Shown: positions 17,295 through 28,607, counted from the stretch's first letter. The stretch is DNA of 52,854 bases from Paracoccaceae bacterium (GCA_028874915.1 JAPPHA010000083.1:1-52854), one strand, 5' to 3'. The notes: a model not told the origin generated them from the sequence alone. Numbers and translations: made by a program.

Positions 17295-17896
17295 CCCGAC
17301 CCATGCCCCATTATTTCTGCGGGTGGTCCGGTTGTGTCGACCTTTCCCATTCCCTTTGCTCCATGGCGAATGTGTATCGGATGCACATCCCGCCAAGGGT
17401 CACGTCCTCGCCAGATGACCTATACCTTTGGCAATGACCGGGAAGTCATTGCGCCCTGTGCCTCGGCGCTTGCGAAGGGCTACGACGAAGGCCTCGTCGG
17501 GGAGGGTGACGAGGGCAATCTCGAGGTGATGAAGCTCCGGTCGGGCCTCGGCATTGTCCCGGGAAAAGGGCAAGCAGGGTTCGGGTGCCATGATGCGTTG
17601 CCTTTCGTGGAAAGCGGGATTTCTTGGTAACTGTCCTCTTGTCATGTTGCACCCATTCCCACCAGGACGAAGTTTCATTAGTGCATTGAAAATGCGAGGT
17701 ATTATTGCGCCGTGGCTCCGAAGGTGACTCCGGGTGGACGCGATGGGCGCCGGACTCTGAAATCGACGCGATGCGGCCCGTCGGCGACAAAACGGGCGCG
17801 TGACTGATCCCTCCGGGTGAAGAGGTATCCACACACCCCATGAAACTGTTTCCGTTCAATCCAGTACAGACAGCGCAGAAGACTCTGAACCGTCAA
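17295..17896. other. Intergenic region after SMP-30 gene
   Basis: About 600 bp between convergent genes. Several open frames cross it, but none matches a family I know and their composition (Arg, Pro, His rich) suggests shadows. No terminator hairpin with a T-run is obvious. It may hold gene debris. Confidence 0.35.
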
Positions 17897-18805
17897 CTAC
17901 CGCAAGTGACCAATGGCCGCCGTCGGCCTGAAGGCAGGCGCCGCCCGGGCAAGAAAGTCCTCAAGCCGTCTGCGATCCGGATTGTATTCGGTTCCGGTTT
18001 CGCTGTGGGCCAGTCCTCCTGTTACGAAAAGGCTGGCGAGACCGGCGTCCGCTGCACCGCGGATGTCCGTGTGGATGCCATCGCCAATGCACAGGATGTC
18101 CTGATCCCCCAAATGCCTGTTGGTTCGGGACTTCGGGCCGACCGCCTGATCCAAGTGCATTCTTGCGGTCGAGTAGATCGACCGGAAGGGTTTCCCGAAT
18201 CGGGATACTGTTCCTCCGAGAGTCTCGTACATGGCCGCCAGCGATCCTGCGCAGAAGACCCGTTTTGGACCCCTGTCGACAATCACGTCGGGATTGGCGC
18301 ATAGCATCGCAAGCCCCCGGTCCCTGGCCGACGAAAGGATCTCCCGGTAGTCATCCGGCGTTTCCGTTTCGTCATCGAACAGGCCGGTGCAAACGATTCC
18401 CTCCGCGGCCGGAAACGGCACCCGTTTGACACGCGCAAGACAAGCAAGATGTACATCGGTTCCGGGGGCGAAGAACCCGAGATCCCGTGGCGGACCAATA
18501 TGGTAGACGGCCCGGCCGAATTCGCCATTGGCCAACGCATGACGAGCGGCATCGCCGCTGGTCGTGATCGCATGATAAAGGCTGCGTGGAACGCCGAGCC
18601 TGTCGAGTTGCCGAACGACAACGGAACCAGGGCGTGGCGCGTTGGTCAGGAGAAGGACGTATCCGCCCTTGTCGCGGAATCTCTCGAGTGCCTGCATTGC
18701 CTGAGGAAATGGCCGGACGCCGTTGTGCAGGCATCCCCAAAGATCACAGTAAACAGCCCTGAACCGGCCTGAAATGTCGTCAAGCGAATCGATGATGGGC
18801 GTCAT
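17897..18805 (-). CDS. TIGR01459-type HAD-superfamily class IIA hydrolase
   Basis: A predicted cytosolic phosphatase of about 302 residues. Motif I is YCDLWGCLHNG at 19-29, with Asp21 as nucleophile and the W that this subfamily carries where most HADs have a second Asp. The motif II region is LLLTNAPRPG, the class IIA cap follows, and motif III/IV reads RFGKPFRSIY then CIGDGIHTDIRGA. I choose the ATG at 18805 because the conserved N-terminus (IDSLDDISGRFRAV) starts there. It is divergent from groES across a 379 bp region. Substrate unknown; relatives include sugar-phosphate and nucleotide phosphatases. Confidence 0.9.
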   Translation of the reverse strand: MTPIIDSLDDISGRFRAVYCDLWGCLHNGVRPFPQAMQALERFRDKGGYVLLLTNAPRPGSVVVRQLDRLGVPRSLYHAITTSGDAARHALANGEFGRAVYHIGPPRDLGFFAPGTDVHLACLARVKRVPFPAAEGIVCTGLFDDETETPDDYREILSSARDRGLAMLCANPDVIVDRGPKRVFCAGSLAAMYETLGGTVSRFGKPFRSIYSTARMHLDQAVGPKSRTNRHLGDQDILCIGDGIHTDIRGAADAGLASLFVTGGLAHSETGTEYNPDRRRLEDFLARAAPAFRPTAAIGHLR

Positions 18806-19064
18806 CTGCGAAGTCCCGAGCCCGGTGGATGACGAAGACCGGATGATCCGGCGCCGGAATGCGCCAAGGCCGTGGTCCGCCCGGTGACTACAGGACCGGT
18901 GCACGCTCCGCCAGTCGCCAAATCGTGCAAGCGGGATACCGTCGACCCACTGCGGGTCCTGTGATCATGCAATCGGTCTTGGGTCGCCATGATCGCGGCT
19001 CTCGACTCGATGGCTGCAGCGTCCGGCGTCTTCTGCTTGGAACGAAAAAACCTTTCATCAACAC

Positions 19065-19093
19065 TTGACAGGTTTGCTGCTGGTGCCTATCTG
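19065..19093 (+). promoter_or_regulatory. groESL promoter, sigma70-like
   Basis: TTGACA at 19065-19070 is a perfect -35 box. A spacer of 17 bp leads to TATCTG at 19088-19093 as the -10. Transcription would start near 19100, right at the CIRCE element. The rest of the region up to the HAD gene at 18805 shows no other feature. Confidence 0.65.
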
Positions 19094-19097
19094 GCGC

Positions 19098-19131
19098 GCT
19101 GTTAGCACTCACATCATTGAGTGCTAACAGC
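19098..19131. promoter_or_regulatory. CIRCE operator (HrcA site) upstream of groES
   Basis: A perfect 13-bp inverted repeat, GCTGTTAGCACTC and GAGTGCTAACAGC, contains the CIRCE half-sites TTAGCACTC and GAGTGCTAA. HrcA repressor binds such sites and releases on heat stress. The spacer here is 8 bp (ACATCATT), one less than the usual 9. It overlaps the expected transcription start. Confidence 0.92.
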
Positions 19132-19184
19132 CGACGCCCGGGTAATGGGCGCAACCAACAAGGTATCAACAAGGGAGAGGTGCG

Positions 19185-19469
19185 ATGGCATTCAAGCCTT
19201 TGCATGATCGTGTCTTGGTTCGTCGAATCGAGAGCGATGAAAAAACGGCCGGCGGGCTGATCATTCCCGACAGCGCCAAGGAAAAGCCGTCCGAGGGCGA
19301 AATCATCGCCTGTGGCGAAGGGGCGCGCAAGGACAGTGGAGAACTGATTCCGATGTCGGTCAAGGACGGCGACCGCATTCTGTTCGGCAAGTGGTCGGGA
19401 ACCGAGGTCACCATCGACGGCGAAGAACTGTTGATCATGAAGGAATCCGACGTCCTCGGAATCCTCTGA
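19185..19469 (+). CDS. groES: Co-chaperonin GroES
   Basis: A 94-residue co-chaperonin that caps the GroEL barrel. It reads [27 protein letters not shown]..., including the mobile loop that docks GroEL (around residues 17-34, [13 protein letters not shown]), then [15 protein letters not shown] and [24 protein letters not shown]. Length and order fit the family exactly. A strong ribosome binding site, GGGAGAGG, precedes the ATG. It is followed 52 bp on by groEL and shares its promoter and CIRCE control. Confidence 0.97.
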   Translation: MAFKPLHDRVLVRRIESDEKTAGGLIIPDSAKEKPSEGEIIACGEGARKDSGELIPMSVKDGDRILFGKWSGTEVTIDGEELLIMKESDVLGIL

Positions 19470-19482
19470 CAGGCCTGCGTGA

Positions 19483-21159
<1,677 letters not shown>

Positions 21160-21216
21160 TCAGTCCACCGGTCCCGGTTTCGCCGTCTGGCCGAAACCGG
21201 ATACTGCAGCCGAAAC

Positions 21217-21245
21217 AAAGGGGCCCTTCGGGGCCCCTTTTCTTT
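21217..21245 (+). terminator. Rho-independent terminator after groEL
   Basis: Perfect 10-bp stem AAAGGGGCCC (21217-21226) and GGGCCCCTTT (21231-21240) with a TTCG tetraloop, followed by TTCTTT. It sits 57 bp after the groEL stop. A T-rich tail also exists on the other strand, so it may serve the convergent purEK unit as well. Confidence 0.92.
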
Positions 21246-21270
21246 GAACACATTCGGCCCGGGCTTCGTT

Positions 21271-22365
21271 TCAATCGAGTCCAGCCGGGCCGGTCACCCT
21301 ATTGACGTGTCCCATCTTTCTGCCGGGTCTGACATCCCGTTTTCCGTAAAGGTGAATCGCGGTTGAACTGCAGGCGGCAAGATCGTGGGCAACTCGCATG
21401 TCGGATCCAATGAGATTTGACATCACGACGTCGGAATGGCGCCTGGCGTCCCCGAGCGGCCAGCCACAGATGGCGCGGATATGCTGTTCGAACTGGTCGA
21501 CGACACATCCATTCAGGGTCCAGTGACCGGAATTGTGAACGCGGGGAGCGAATTCGTTAACCAGGAGCCCGTCCGGGGTTACGAAAATCTCGACACCGAT
21601 GACACCCACATAGTCAAGACGATCCATGATGGTCCCGGCCATGTGAATCGCTCTTGCGCGCTCGCCAGCGGCGAGTCGGGCCGGGACCCGGGTCTCACGG
21701 AGTATTCCATTCTGGTGGCGGTTTTCGCCGGGATCATAACAGACAGGAAACCCATGGGCTCCGCGAGCTCCGATCACCGAGACCTCCCGGCTGAATTGGA
21801 TTTTCTGTTCAAGAATTGCCGATCCGGATTTCGTGATCCGGACGGCGGTTTCCAGGTCTTCGGGTCCGTCGATACTGGCCTGGCCTTTGCCATCGTAGCC
21901 AAAACGCCGTGATTTCAGGATCGATGGGTACCCGATCGACGCAACCGCTTCGGCAAGATCCTGCGGAGACTCCACGTTGGCAAAGCGTGCGACGCAAAGG
22001 CCCGATTTGCGGAGAAAGGACTTCTCTTCAAAACGATCCTGGGCAATCGCCAGGGCTTGGCGACCCGGACGCACGGGTCGATATTTCCCGATGCGGTCGA
22101 CGGCCTCCACAGGAACGTTTTCGAATTCATAGGTGACCACATCGACGACGTCAGCAAACCGACGAAGGGCCTCGTCATCCTCGAAGTCCGCCGTCGTTGT
22201 CCGGTTGCTCAGTTGGGCGGCAGGCGGATCCGGGTCCGGGGCGTAGACGTGAGTCCTCATGCCGAGACGCGCTGCGGCCGAGGCGAGCATGCGCCCCAAC
22301 TGGCCACCCCCCAGGATTCCGACGACGGCTCCCGGTGGCAGGGGCGCAAACCGCTCAGTCGTCAA
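21271..22365 (-). CDS. purK: N5-carboxyaminoimidazole ribonucleotide synthase
   Basis: An ATP-grasp enzyme of about 364 residues that carboxylates AIR with ATP and bicarbonate to N5-CAIR in purine synthesis. [12 protein letters not shown] is the N-terminal phosphate loop, [10 protein letters not shown] and [12 protein letters not shown] the ATP-grasp region (Lys and Gly-rich loop), and [27 protein letters not shown] the metal-binding C-terminal block. I place the start at the TTG at 22365 ([12 protein letters not shown]), which overlaps the end of purE by 11 bp; the open frame to 22557 runs through purE and is not family-like. Coupled with purE in one operon. Confidence 0.93.
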   Translation of the reverse strand: MTTERFAPLPPGAVVGILGGGQLGRMLASAAARLGMRTHVYAPDPDPPAAQLSNRTTTADFEDDEALRRFADVVDVVTYEFENVPVEAVDRIGKYRPVRPGRQALAIAQDRFEEKSFLRKSGLCVARFANVESPQDLAEAVASIGYPSILKSRRFGYDGKGQASIDGPEDLETAVRITKSGSAILEQKIQFSREVSVIGARGAHGFPVCYDPGENRHQNGILRETRVPARLAAGERARAIHMAGTIMDRLDYVGVIGVEIFVTPDGLLVNEFAPRVHNSGHWTLNGCVVDQFEQHIRAICGWPLGDARRHSDVVMSNLIGSDMRVAHDLAACSSTAIHLYGKRDVRPGRKMGHVNRVTGPAGLD

Positions 22366-22843
22366 CGGGCTGCTCGCCGACCGAACCGGCAAGCGCAGAC
22401 CTCCAGGAATCCAGCCGACGACCGACCTCTGGGTCGGAATTGGCCAGGATCGCGGCGGCCAGCAGCGCCGCGTTGACAGCTCCGGCACTGCCGATCGCCA
22501 TGGTAGCCACGGGGAATCCTCTTGGCATCTGGACAATTGAGTAGAGCGAATCGACACCGCTCAGCGCTTGAGTCTGAATCGGAACGCCGATCACCGGGAC
22601 TCGGGTCTTCGAGGCCAGCATCCCTGGGAGATGGGCTGCGCCGCCAGCACCGGCAATGATGGCCATGAGTCCCCGAGACACCGCCGACTGGCCGTAGGAC
22701 CAGAGCCGATCCGGGGTCCGGTGAGCCGAAACGATTCGGGTCTCGAAGGGAATTTCCAGTTCAGCGAGAGTTGCCGTTGCCTCACGCATCGTTGGCCAGT
22801 CAGACTGGCTTCCCATGACAACGCCAATTCGGGTCTTCGACAT
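22355..22843 (-). CDS. purE: N5-carboxyaminoimidazole ribonucleotide mutase
   Basis: A 162-residue class I PurE that moves the carboxylate of N5-CAIR to give CAIR. Signature segments are [12 protein letters not shown] at 8-19, [14 protein letters not shown] near 34-47 with the active-site His-Arg, [14 protein letters not shown] near 63-76, and [22 protein letters not shown]. The length and start fit the family. It precedes purK with overlap, so both steps are produced together. Confidence 0.95.
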   Translation of the reverse strand: MSKTRIGVVMGSQSDWPTMREATATLAELEIPFETRIVSAHRTPDRLWSYGQSAVSRGLMAIIAGAGGAAHLPGMLASKTRVPVIGVPIQTQALSGVDSLYSIVQMPRGFPVATMAIGSAGAVNAALLAAAILANSDPEVGRRLDSWRSALAGSVGEQPVDD

Positions 22844-22999
22844 CTACGTTGCTCGGTTGTCCCGGCAAAAGGGCCGGAATCACGGTGACAGGGTACGGGC
22901 GGCCGGAATCAATAACAGTTTCGGTAACGGGGGTGGCGAGAACGGGGCAGGGCGGAATGATTCCGAAGGTTTTTGCAAACACAACGACAGTCGCTGCCC

Positions 23000-23218
23000 T
23001 CAGGCGATGATGTCCGGTGTGATTTCGTTCTCGAGCCGGCGAATCTCATCCTTCAACGCCAATTTTTTCCGTTTCAATCGTTGAAGCGTCAGCATGTCTG
23101 GATGCGTGTTCTCATGCAGGGCAGTGATTGCTTCGTCGAGGTCCCGGTGCTCGCGTCTCTTGGTTTCGAGCTTGACTCTTAGGATTTCTTCGCGGGGCAT
23201 GTTCAGTGAGTTGGTCAT
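23000..23218 (-). CDS. YdcH-family (DUF465) small coiled-coil protein
   Basis: A 72-residue protein typical of the DUF465/YdcH family: LETKRREHRDLDEAITALHE, then LQRLKRKKLALKDEIRRLEN. The whole protein is charged and heptad-patterned, so it is probably a small helical coiled coil. Function is unknown in general. No strong ribosome binding site is seen before the ATG. It stands 156 bp upstream of purE on the same strand. Confidence 0.85.
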   Translation of the reverse strand: MTNSLNMPREEILRVKLETKRREHRDLDEAITALHENTHPDMLTLQRLKRKKLALKDEIRRLENEITPDIIA

Positions 23219-23503
23219 ATGCTGGTCGATTGATCCCTGATTGGCGTCGTGTTCCTTGAATCATATCCGAGAATGGTCGGAAAGGGCAACGCAGGAGCCA
23301 ACGCCAGCGAAGAGACTCGAGTCCTTCGGCGGATCATTTCCGGGGACATCCGCGGCCGTTGCGGCGGCGGCAGTTAAGGGTGTCGAATCGCCCGGTCTGG
23401 CAGCCTTTCCAGCACATTCGGCAAATGCCCCGGGCTTTCATTTTGTCTCACAAAGGGTCAATGTTCCCTGTCCGCACTCCGAGTGTTTCGAAGTTCCCGA
23501 TGT

Positions 23504-24235
23504 TCAGTCGAGGAGGCAACGGGCGAGGTCCATCAGGTCGGACGCAACGATCGTCCAGTCGCCAGACGCGATGAGGTCCGTCTCTTGTCCGTGTCCGTGT
23601 TCGGTGGGACGGGGGAAGAACCCGGTCATCATTCCGAGGGAGGACGCGGCCTCGAGATCGGCATTATGGGCCGCGATCATCATCACTTGCTCCGGGTCCA
23701 GTTGCAGTGCGGCGCACGAAGCGAGATACACATCGGGTTCCGGCTTGTAGGTGCCCGCGATTTCGGCACCCAGAATACAATCCCAGGCGAACCCGGTATG
23801 GCGAGCCAGCTTGACCATCAGGGCGACAGATCCGTTGGAACAGGGTGCGACAACGAATCGGTATCGCAGCCGGTCAAGGCCCGAAACGGAATCGGGCCAG
23901 GGATCGAGCCGTTCCCAGGACCGGTTGAGACCCGCTTGTTCATCCGAATCCAACACGTCCGTCAGATCCAATCGGCCGAGTACGGTCTGGAGGTTCTCTC
24001 GGTGGAGTTCATCCAAAGACACGTAAGGACGTCGTCCTGACCGAACCGGTTCCATCGATGGGTCATATTCGCCCCTCCAGGCATCGGCAAAGGCCAGGGC
24101 ATCGACGGTTCTGCCCGAACATTCGAAGGCGGCTGCGACTTGCCGCGCGACCGAACGGCGCCAGTCCACCAGCGTTCCAAAGACGTCGAAGAGAAGGGCT
24201 CTGGGCAGGGAGGGAGGACGCGGCAACGTGACCAT
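23504..24235 (-). CDS. Haloacid dehalogenase type II-like HAD hydrolase
   Basis: A 243-residue HAD-superfamily protein of the L-2-haloacid dehalogenase group. Motif I is LLFDVFGTLVDWR with nucleophile Asp17. PCSNGSVALMVKLARHTG is the Ser-Asn motif II, AGTYKPEPDVY carries the conserved Lys, and AHNADLEAASSLGM is the motif IV region with Asn-x-Asp in place of a double Asp, as in true dehalogenases. It would cleave C-halogen bonds of small 2-haloacids, but many relatives act on other substrates. It lies 84 bp downstream of trxB on the same strand; the 285 bp to ydcH holds no gene. Confidence 0.85.
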   Translation of the reverse strand: MVTLPRPPSLPRALLFDVFGTLVDWRRSVARQVAAAFECSGRTVDALAFADAWRGEYDPSMEPVRSGRRPYVSLDELHRENLQTVLGRLDLTDVLDSDEQAGLNRSWERLDPWPDSVSGLDRLRYRFVVAPCSNGSVALMVKLARHTGFAWDCILGAEIAGTYKPEPDVYLASCAALQLDPEQVMMIAAHNADLEAASSLGMMTGFFPRPTEHGHGQETDLIASGDWTIVASDLMDLARCLLD

Positions 24236-24319
24236 TCCGGCGGAATCAGGGCCAACCGCCCGAAGAGTTTCCCTGGCACAGCCTTGTCCGTCGCAGGCGC
24301 GGTCTCGGCCTCGCCGGGG

Positions 24320-25270
24320 TCATGCCGGTCCCGATTCCGCAAGAAAACGTTCGGCTTCAAGGGCCGCCATGCACCCCATGCCGGCCGCGGTCACGGCCTG
24401 ACGATACTGGTAGTCAGAGATGTCGCCGGCCGCAAAAACACCGGGAATCGACGTTTCGGTACTGCCGGGTCGGGTAACCACATATCCGCCCATGTGGGTT
24501 TCGAGTTGTCCCCGGACAAGTTGACTGGCCGGCGTGTGGCCAATGGCAATGAAGACGCCCTTGCAAGGGATTTCGGAGATGGTGCCTGTTTTCACATGCC
24601 GGACCCTGACACCGGTGACTGCGAGCGGATCCACGGTTCCTTCAACGGACTCGAGGACGTGAAACCACAGCGGCGTGATGCGGTCATTGGCGAACAGGCG
24701 GTTCTGGAGGATTCGGTCGGCGCGCAATTCATCCCGCCTGTGGACCAGCGTCACGCTGGAAGCGAATCGGGTCAGAAAAATGGCTTCTTCGACAGCAGTA
24801 TTGCCGCCACCAATCACGACGATGTCCTCGCCTCGAAAGAAAAAGCCGTCACATGTGGCACAGGCGGAGACACCAAACCCCCGATATCGGGTTTCGGACT
24901 CCAGGCCGAGCCACTTCGCCGTGGCACCGGTCGCCAGAATGACGGAATCAGCCGTGTAGTGGGTTCCACTGTCACTTTTGGCCACAAAGGGTCGGTCCGA
25001 AAGGTCGAGTTCCGAAATGATGTCGCTCAAGACACGGGTTCCGACTGAGGCCGCATGGGATTCCATTCGGACCATGAGATCGGGTCCCTGGACCTCGATG
25101 TCTCCCGGCCAGTTTTCAACTTCGGTCGTGGTGGTCAACTGGCCGCCGGGTTCGAGTCCCTGGATCAGGATCGGTTCCAGCATCGCTCTTGCGCCATAAA
25201 TTGCGGCCGAATAACCGGCCGGCCCGGAACCGATGATGAGAAGTCTGGTATGGACTGGCCGTGTGGTCAT
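24320..25270 (-). CDS. trxB: Thioredoxin-disulfide reductase
   Basis: A 316-residue flavoenzyme that passes electrons from NADPH to thioredoxin in the cytosol. It has GSGPAGYSAAIYGARAML at 14-31 for FAD, GGQLTTTTEVENWPGD at 42-57, the redox-active CATC at 137-140, GGGNTAVEEAIFL at 154-166 for NADPH, and the C-terminal GVFAAGDISDYQYRQAVTAAG. The ATG at 25270 follows AAAAGGTGCC; the longer frame to 25315 adds residues not seen in the family. Confidence 0.95.
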   Translation of the reverse strand: MTTRPVHTRLLIIGSGPAGYSAAIYGARAMLEPILIQGLEPGGQLTTTTEVENWPGDIEVQGPDLMVRMESHAASVGTRVLSDIISELDLSDRPFVAKSDSGTHYTADSVILATGATAKWLGLESETRYRGFGVSACATCDGFFFRGEDIVVIGGGNTAVEEAIFLTRFASSVTLVHRRDELRADRILQNRLFANDRITPLWFHVLESVEGTVDPLAVTGVRVRHVKTGTISEIPCKGVFIAIGHTPASQLVRGQLETHMGGYVVTRPGSTETSIPGVFAAGDISDYQYRQAVTAAGMGCMAALEAERFLAESGPA

Positions 25271-25434
25271 GGCACCTTTTGATCCGAACCAAGGGGTTGC
25301 GCACCCGTTCTGCAAGAAACCTCCTATAGTGTCTGATCAAGGTCTGGGAAACCGCCGAAGGTTCGGGACCGGAATCGGCGGGCATGGAGTTCGTAGTCGT
25401 CTGCTGCAGTTGCCGGTCCCGAGACACCCGGAAT

Positions 25435-26580
25435 TCAACGGGTGATCAGGTCAAGACCATGTCTGGACAGGGATTCAGGACCGTCGCGCGTGACCAAGGA
25501 TGTCCGACCCAGACACATCGCTGTTTGGGTTCGGCTGTCCATGATGATCATGTGCAGGAAGAACACCATCCCTGGTCGAATGATCGTGTCAGCGCCTTCG
25601 AAGAACATCTGTGGTTCCATCCAACTGGGACTGAATCGGGCGCCAAGCGAATACCCGCAGGCGTTGAGCCGGCTTTCTGAAAGACCAGCGGTGTCGAGTG
25701 ACTCGCGGTGGGCATCGTAGACAGAACCCATAGGTGTCCCCGGACGGAGCCGCTCTTCGCAACTGATGAGCGCTGAACGCGCTGCGTTCGAGAGTGCGAT
25801 CTGATGCGGAGAGGCATCACCGATGACGAGGGTTCTCATCATCACCGCGTGATAGTGGCGAAAGGTCCCGGCCCATTCGAGCGTCAACTGATCGCTTGGG
25901 TCGAGTGTCCGCCTGCCGGATGCATATCGGCAAAGAAGGGCGTGTTCCCCGGAGCCGATGATGAACTCGTTGCCCGGGTAATCGCCGCCGCCTTCAAATA
26001 TGGCCCCCTGCATGGCTGCAAGAATCCGGCCTTCGTCCACTCCCGGAGCTGCGAGTTCGATGGCGGCATCAAACGCCCGGTCCGCAAGTTCGGCGGCCGT
26101 CCTCGTGTAGGCGATCTCTGCCTCTGACTTGATCAAGCGAAGTCGAGGAAAGAGATCAGACGCGTCTTCGAGCTCGACGACGCCGTCAAGTGCGTTGTTG
26201 ACTCGAATGCCGTTGCTGTAAGTCAGCCCGTGAGTGTCGGTTTCGATGCCAAGACGTTTGCCGGCCAGACCGAGATCCCGCAGCAATTCGGCAAGGTCCT
26301 TTGCCGGATCGGCCCCGTGACGGTCCTTCCAGATGCGAATGTCCCGAACATTTGACGTCAGTTCCGCCTGACGCATGTCAGCGGAGCGCGTAAGAAGGAC
26401 CAGGTCGGTCCCGCCGATCACAAGGCACTGGAAAAAGCAGAATCCGAAGGTGTCGAATCCGGTCAGCCAGAATTGGCTTTCCGGGGCAAAGACGAGCATT
26501 CCGTCCAGACCGCGCCGGGAAAGTTCGCTTTCTGCCTGGCACCGTCTGGCGGCGAATTCTTCGGGCGTAAAGTGCAGCAT
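25435..26580 (-). CDS. M24-family pita-bread protein, creatinase/ectoine hydrolase (DoeA)-like
   Basis: About 381 residues with the two-domain creatinase/prolidase fold. The catalytic domain lacks the five metal ligands of aminopeptidase P: where the family has D-x-G...S-D-x-T-R-T this reads LEWAG...AVMMRT, and the GHG...H and E ligands are replaced by GYSLGARFSPSW, VFFLHMIIMDS and CLGRTSLVT. This variant resembles the ectoine hydrolase DoeA and creatinase groups, which work without metal. Start at the ATG at 26580; the longer frame to 26661 is less family-like. It is divergent from a BCCT transporter, so a compatible solute or methylated amine substrate is plausible but unproven. DoeB and other partners are not in the window. 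Confidence 0.78.
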   Translation of the reverse strand: MLHFTPEEFAARRCQAESELSRRGLDGMLVFAPESQFWLTGFDTFGFCFFQCLVIGGTDLVLLTRSADMRQAELTSNVRDIRIWKDRHGADPAKDLAELLRDLGLAGKRLGIETDTHGLTYSNGIRVNNALDGVVELEDASDLFPRLRLIKSEAEIAYTRTAAELADRAFDAAIELAAPGVDEGRILAAMQGAIFEGGGDYPGNEFIIGSGEHALLCRYASGRRTLDPSDQLTLEWAGTFRHYHAVMMRTLVIGDASPHQIALSNAARSALISCEERLRPGTPMGSVYDAHRESLDTAGLSESRLNACGYSLGARFSPSWMEPQMFFEGADTIIRPGMVFFLHMIIMDSRTQTAMCLGRTSLVTRDGPESLSRHGLDLITR

Positions 26581-26915
26581 GCTATTTCGCGGCGTTGGTT
26601 GGCGGCATTCGAAAGAATCTTCTGAAATTGCGAGTCTGCACCGGCATGAGGTGATCGGCAATCCCGAGAGCGTCGGAATCCGTTTTGAAAAACGCGAGTG
26701 GTCCCAAATTGCGGGACTCGGTGATGACGACGATATGAACCGGCGACCGGGCCGATCCTTTCAACCTTTGCTCAACAATCTCACTTGTCAATTGCTTGTG
26801 CAGATGAATGTCCAGCGTTTAGACTTCGATATTCGTTGCATGCGTCGGATGACGGAGGACTTCCACCACTCCGGTGCGAATCTTGACAACGCAATCGGAA
26901 CAAGGGAGGCCAACA

Positions 26916-28607
26916 ATGTCTACCAATCATCACAATGCACATCTTGTTGCGAGGTCCGGGCTCTTTACAGGACTGCACCCGGGAATGGGCATTGCCGCGA
27001 AAGGAATGGTCGTCGCGTTCGTTTTGTTCACCGTCCTGAATGTGGAGTTCGCTGGAGGGGTTTACGGAGCGATCAGGGGTTGGATCGAGACGGCGCTCAA
27101 CTGGTACTATATTTCGGCCGTCATCGTCATCTTTGGCGTCTGTGTATTCCTGATGTGCTCGAAATGGGGACGCGTCAAGCTCGGTGACGACGACAGCAAG
27201 CCGGAATTTTCGAACTTTTCCTGGTTTGCGATGCTGTTCTCCGCTGGCGTCGGGATAGGCATTCTGTTTTTCGGCGTTGCCGAGCCGATCTTCTATTTCG
27301 ACAACTCCGGCGCCTTCGGATATCCCAACAACCCCCACGCGGATTTGCAGGGTAACCTGGAAATGACGGTCGCCCGCGGAATCGATGCCATGCGGGTGAC
27401 CTATTTCCACTGGGGATTCCATGCATGGTCTGTCTACGTCATAGTCGGATTGTGCCTTGCCTATTTCGGTTTCCGAAAGAAGCTCCCACTGACGCTTCGT
27501 TCGTCGCTGCATCCCCTGATCGGTGACCGGATCTATGGTCCCATCGGGCATGCTGTGGATCTGTTGGCGGTTTTCGGAACCGTCTTCGGCGTGGCGACCT
27601 CTCTCGGTCTTGGCGTTAGCCAAATGGCTGCGGGTCTCAACGTGCTTTTTGGCATCAGCGACGGAATTGTGACGAAGCTGACCTTGATCCTGGTGATCTC
27701 GGTCATCGCGACGGTTTCGGCTGTCTCGGGCGTCGGAAACGGAATTCGGATCATCTCCGAATGGAACATCTGGCTGTCCATTATCCTGCTTGCCACCTTC
27801 GTTGCAGTCGGACCCTTCCAATGGCTGATGAGCTTCTTTGTGACGTCAATCGGAGACTACCTCTGGAATTTCATTCCGATGGGTTTCTGGACGGCCAGTG
27901 AACCCGGCAATGCCGCCTGGCAGGGAGGATGGACCATCTTCTACTGGGGATGGTGGATTTCCTGGGCACCCTTTGTCGGCATGTTCATTGCCCGAATTTC
28001 CCGCGGACGGACGATTCGCGAATTCATGGTCGGGGTCATGTTCGTCCCGACGACCATTTCCTTCTTCTGGCTGTGCATGTTTGGCGGAAACGCGATCTGG
28101 CAGGAACTGAATTCTGTTGGTGGGCCAGGTGCCATAGGCGGAGCAGGTATCATCGAGACCGTGCGAACTTGGGATCTGCCGTCGGCACTCTATGGGGCCA
28201 TCGCGAATCTTGGCACCACGTCTTGGATGGGCGACATGAGCTGGATCAGTTGGCCACTGTCGGCCCTGGCGACATTGCTGCTGGCCTCCTGGTTCATCAC
28301 ATCTTCCGATTCGGGGACGCTTGTCATTACGACCATGCTGTCAATGGGTGACGATGATCCGCCCAAGGTATTTCGGGTTATCTGGGGGCTCGGCGAGGGG
28401 TTTGTCGCTGCCGTCCTGTTGCTCGCCGGCGGTTTGGGTGCACTCCAGACAGCGTCCATTGCCGCGGCCTTCCCGATCTCTTTCGTGCTCCTGGCCATGA
28501 CGTGGGGGCTCGTGAAGTCGTTGGCCGAAGATTCCAGTGCGGTCATGCCACCATCGGAGAAGGTGGCTCCCGATGGCACGCGTATGGCCCAGGAACTGCA
28601 TGGATGA
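26916..28607 (+). CDS. BCCT-family transporter (betaine/choline/carnitine type)
   Basis: A 563-residue inner-membrane symporter for quaternary ammonium compounds or related solutes. Twelve membrane segments are expected. The Gly-rich stretch SAGVGIGILFFGVAEPI and the hallmark WTIFYWGWWISWAPFVGMFI followed by ARISRGRTIREF identify the family; Trp residues in this stretch form the substrate box. I choose the ATG at 26916 behind AGGGAGG. There is no long charged C-terminal osmosensor tail as in BetP. It is divergent from the DoeA-like gene 336 bp away. The substrate could be glycine betaine, choline, carnitine or ectoine. Confidence 0.92.
   Translation: MSTNHHNAHLVARSGLFTGLHPGMGIAAKGMVVAFVLFTVLNVEFAGGVYGAIRGWIETALNWYYISAVIVIFGVCVFLMCSKWGRVKLGDDDSKPEFSNFSWFAMLFSAGVGIGILFFGVAEPIFYFDNSGAFGYPNNPHADLQGNLEMTVARGIDAMRVTYFHWGFHAWSVYVIVGLCLAYFGFRKKLPLTLRSSLHPLIGDRIYGPIGHAVDLLAVFGTVFGVATSLGLGVSQMAAGLNVLFGISDGIVTKLTLILVISVIATVSAVSGVGNGIRIISEWNIWLSIILLATFVAVGPFQWLMSFFVTSIGDYLWNFIPMGFWTASEPGNAAWQGGWTIFYWGWWISWAPFVGMFIARISRGRTIREFMVGVMFVPTTISFFWLCMFGGNAIWQELNSVGGPGAIGGAGIIETVRTWDLPSALYGAIANLGTTSWMGDMSWISWPLSALATLLLASWFITSSDSGTLVITTMLSMGDDDPPKVFRVIWGLGEGFVAAVLLLAGGLGALQTASIAAAFPISFVLLAMTWGLVKSLAEDSSAVMPPSEKVAPDGTRMAQELHG

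Noticed and set aside
17400..17834. A 144-residue minus-strand frame in the SMP-30/HAD gap
   Set aside because: No motif or ribosome binding site; it could be debris, but I cannot support a gene.
26582..26791. A 69-residue minus-strand frame ending just before the M24 start codon
   Set aside because: Composition is fairly protein-like, but no family is recognised, and it overlaps the presumed promoter region of the divergent BCCT/M24 pair; a chance frame is more likely.
26781..27821. A 346-residue minus-strand frame inside the BCCT gene
   Set aside because: Fully antisense to a well-supported membrane transporter; its Asp/Gly/Arg composition mirrors hydrophobic codons read backwards.
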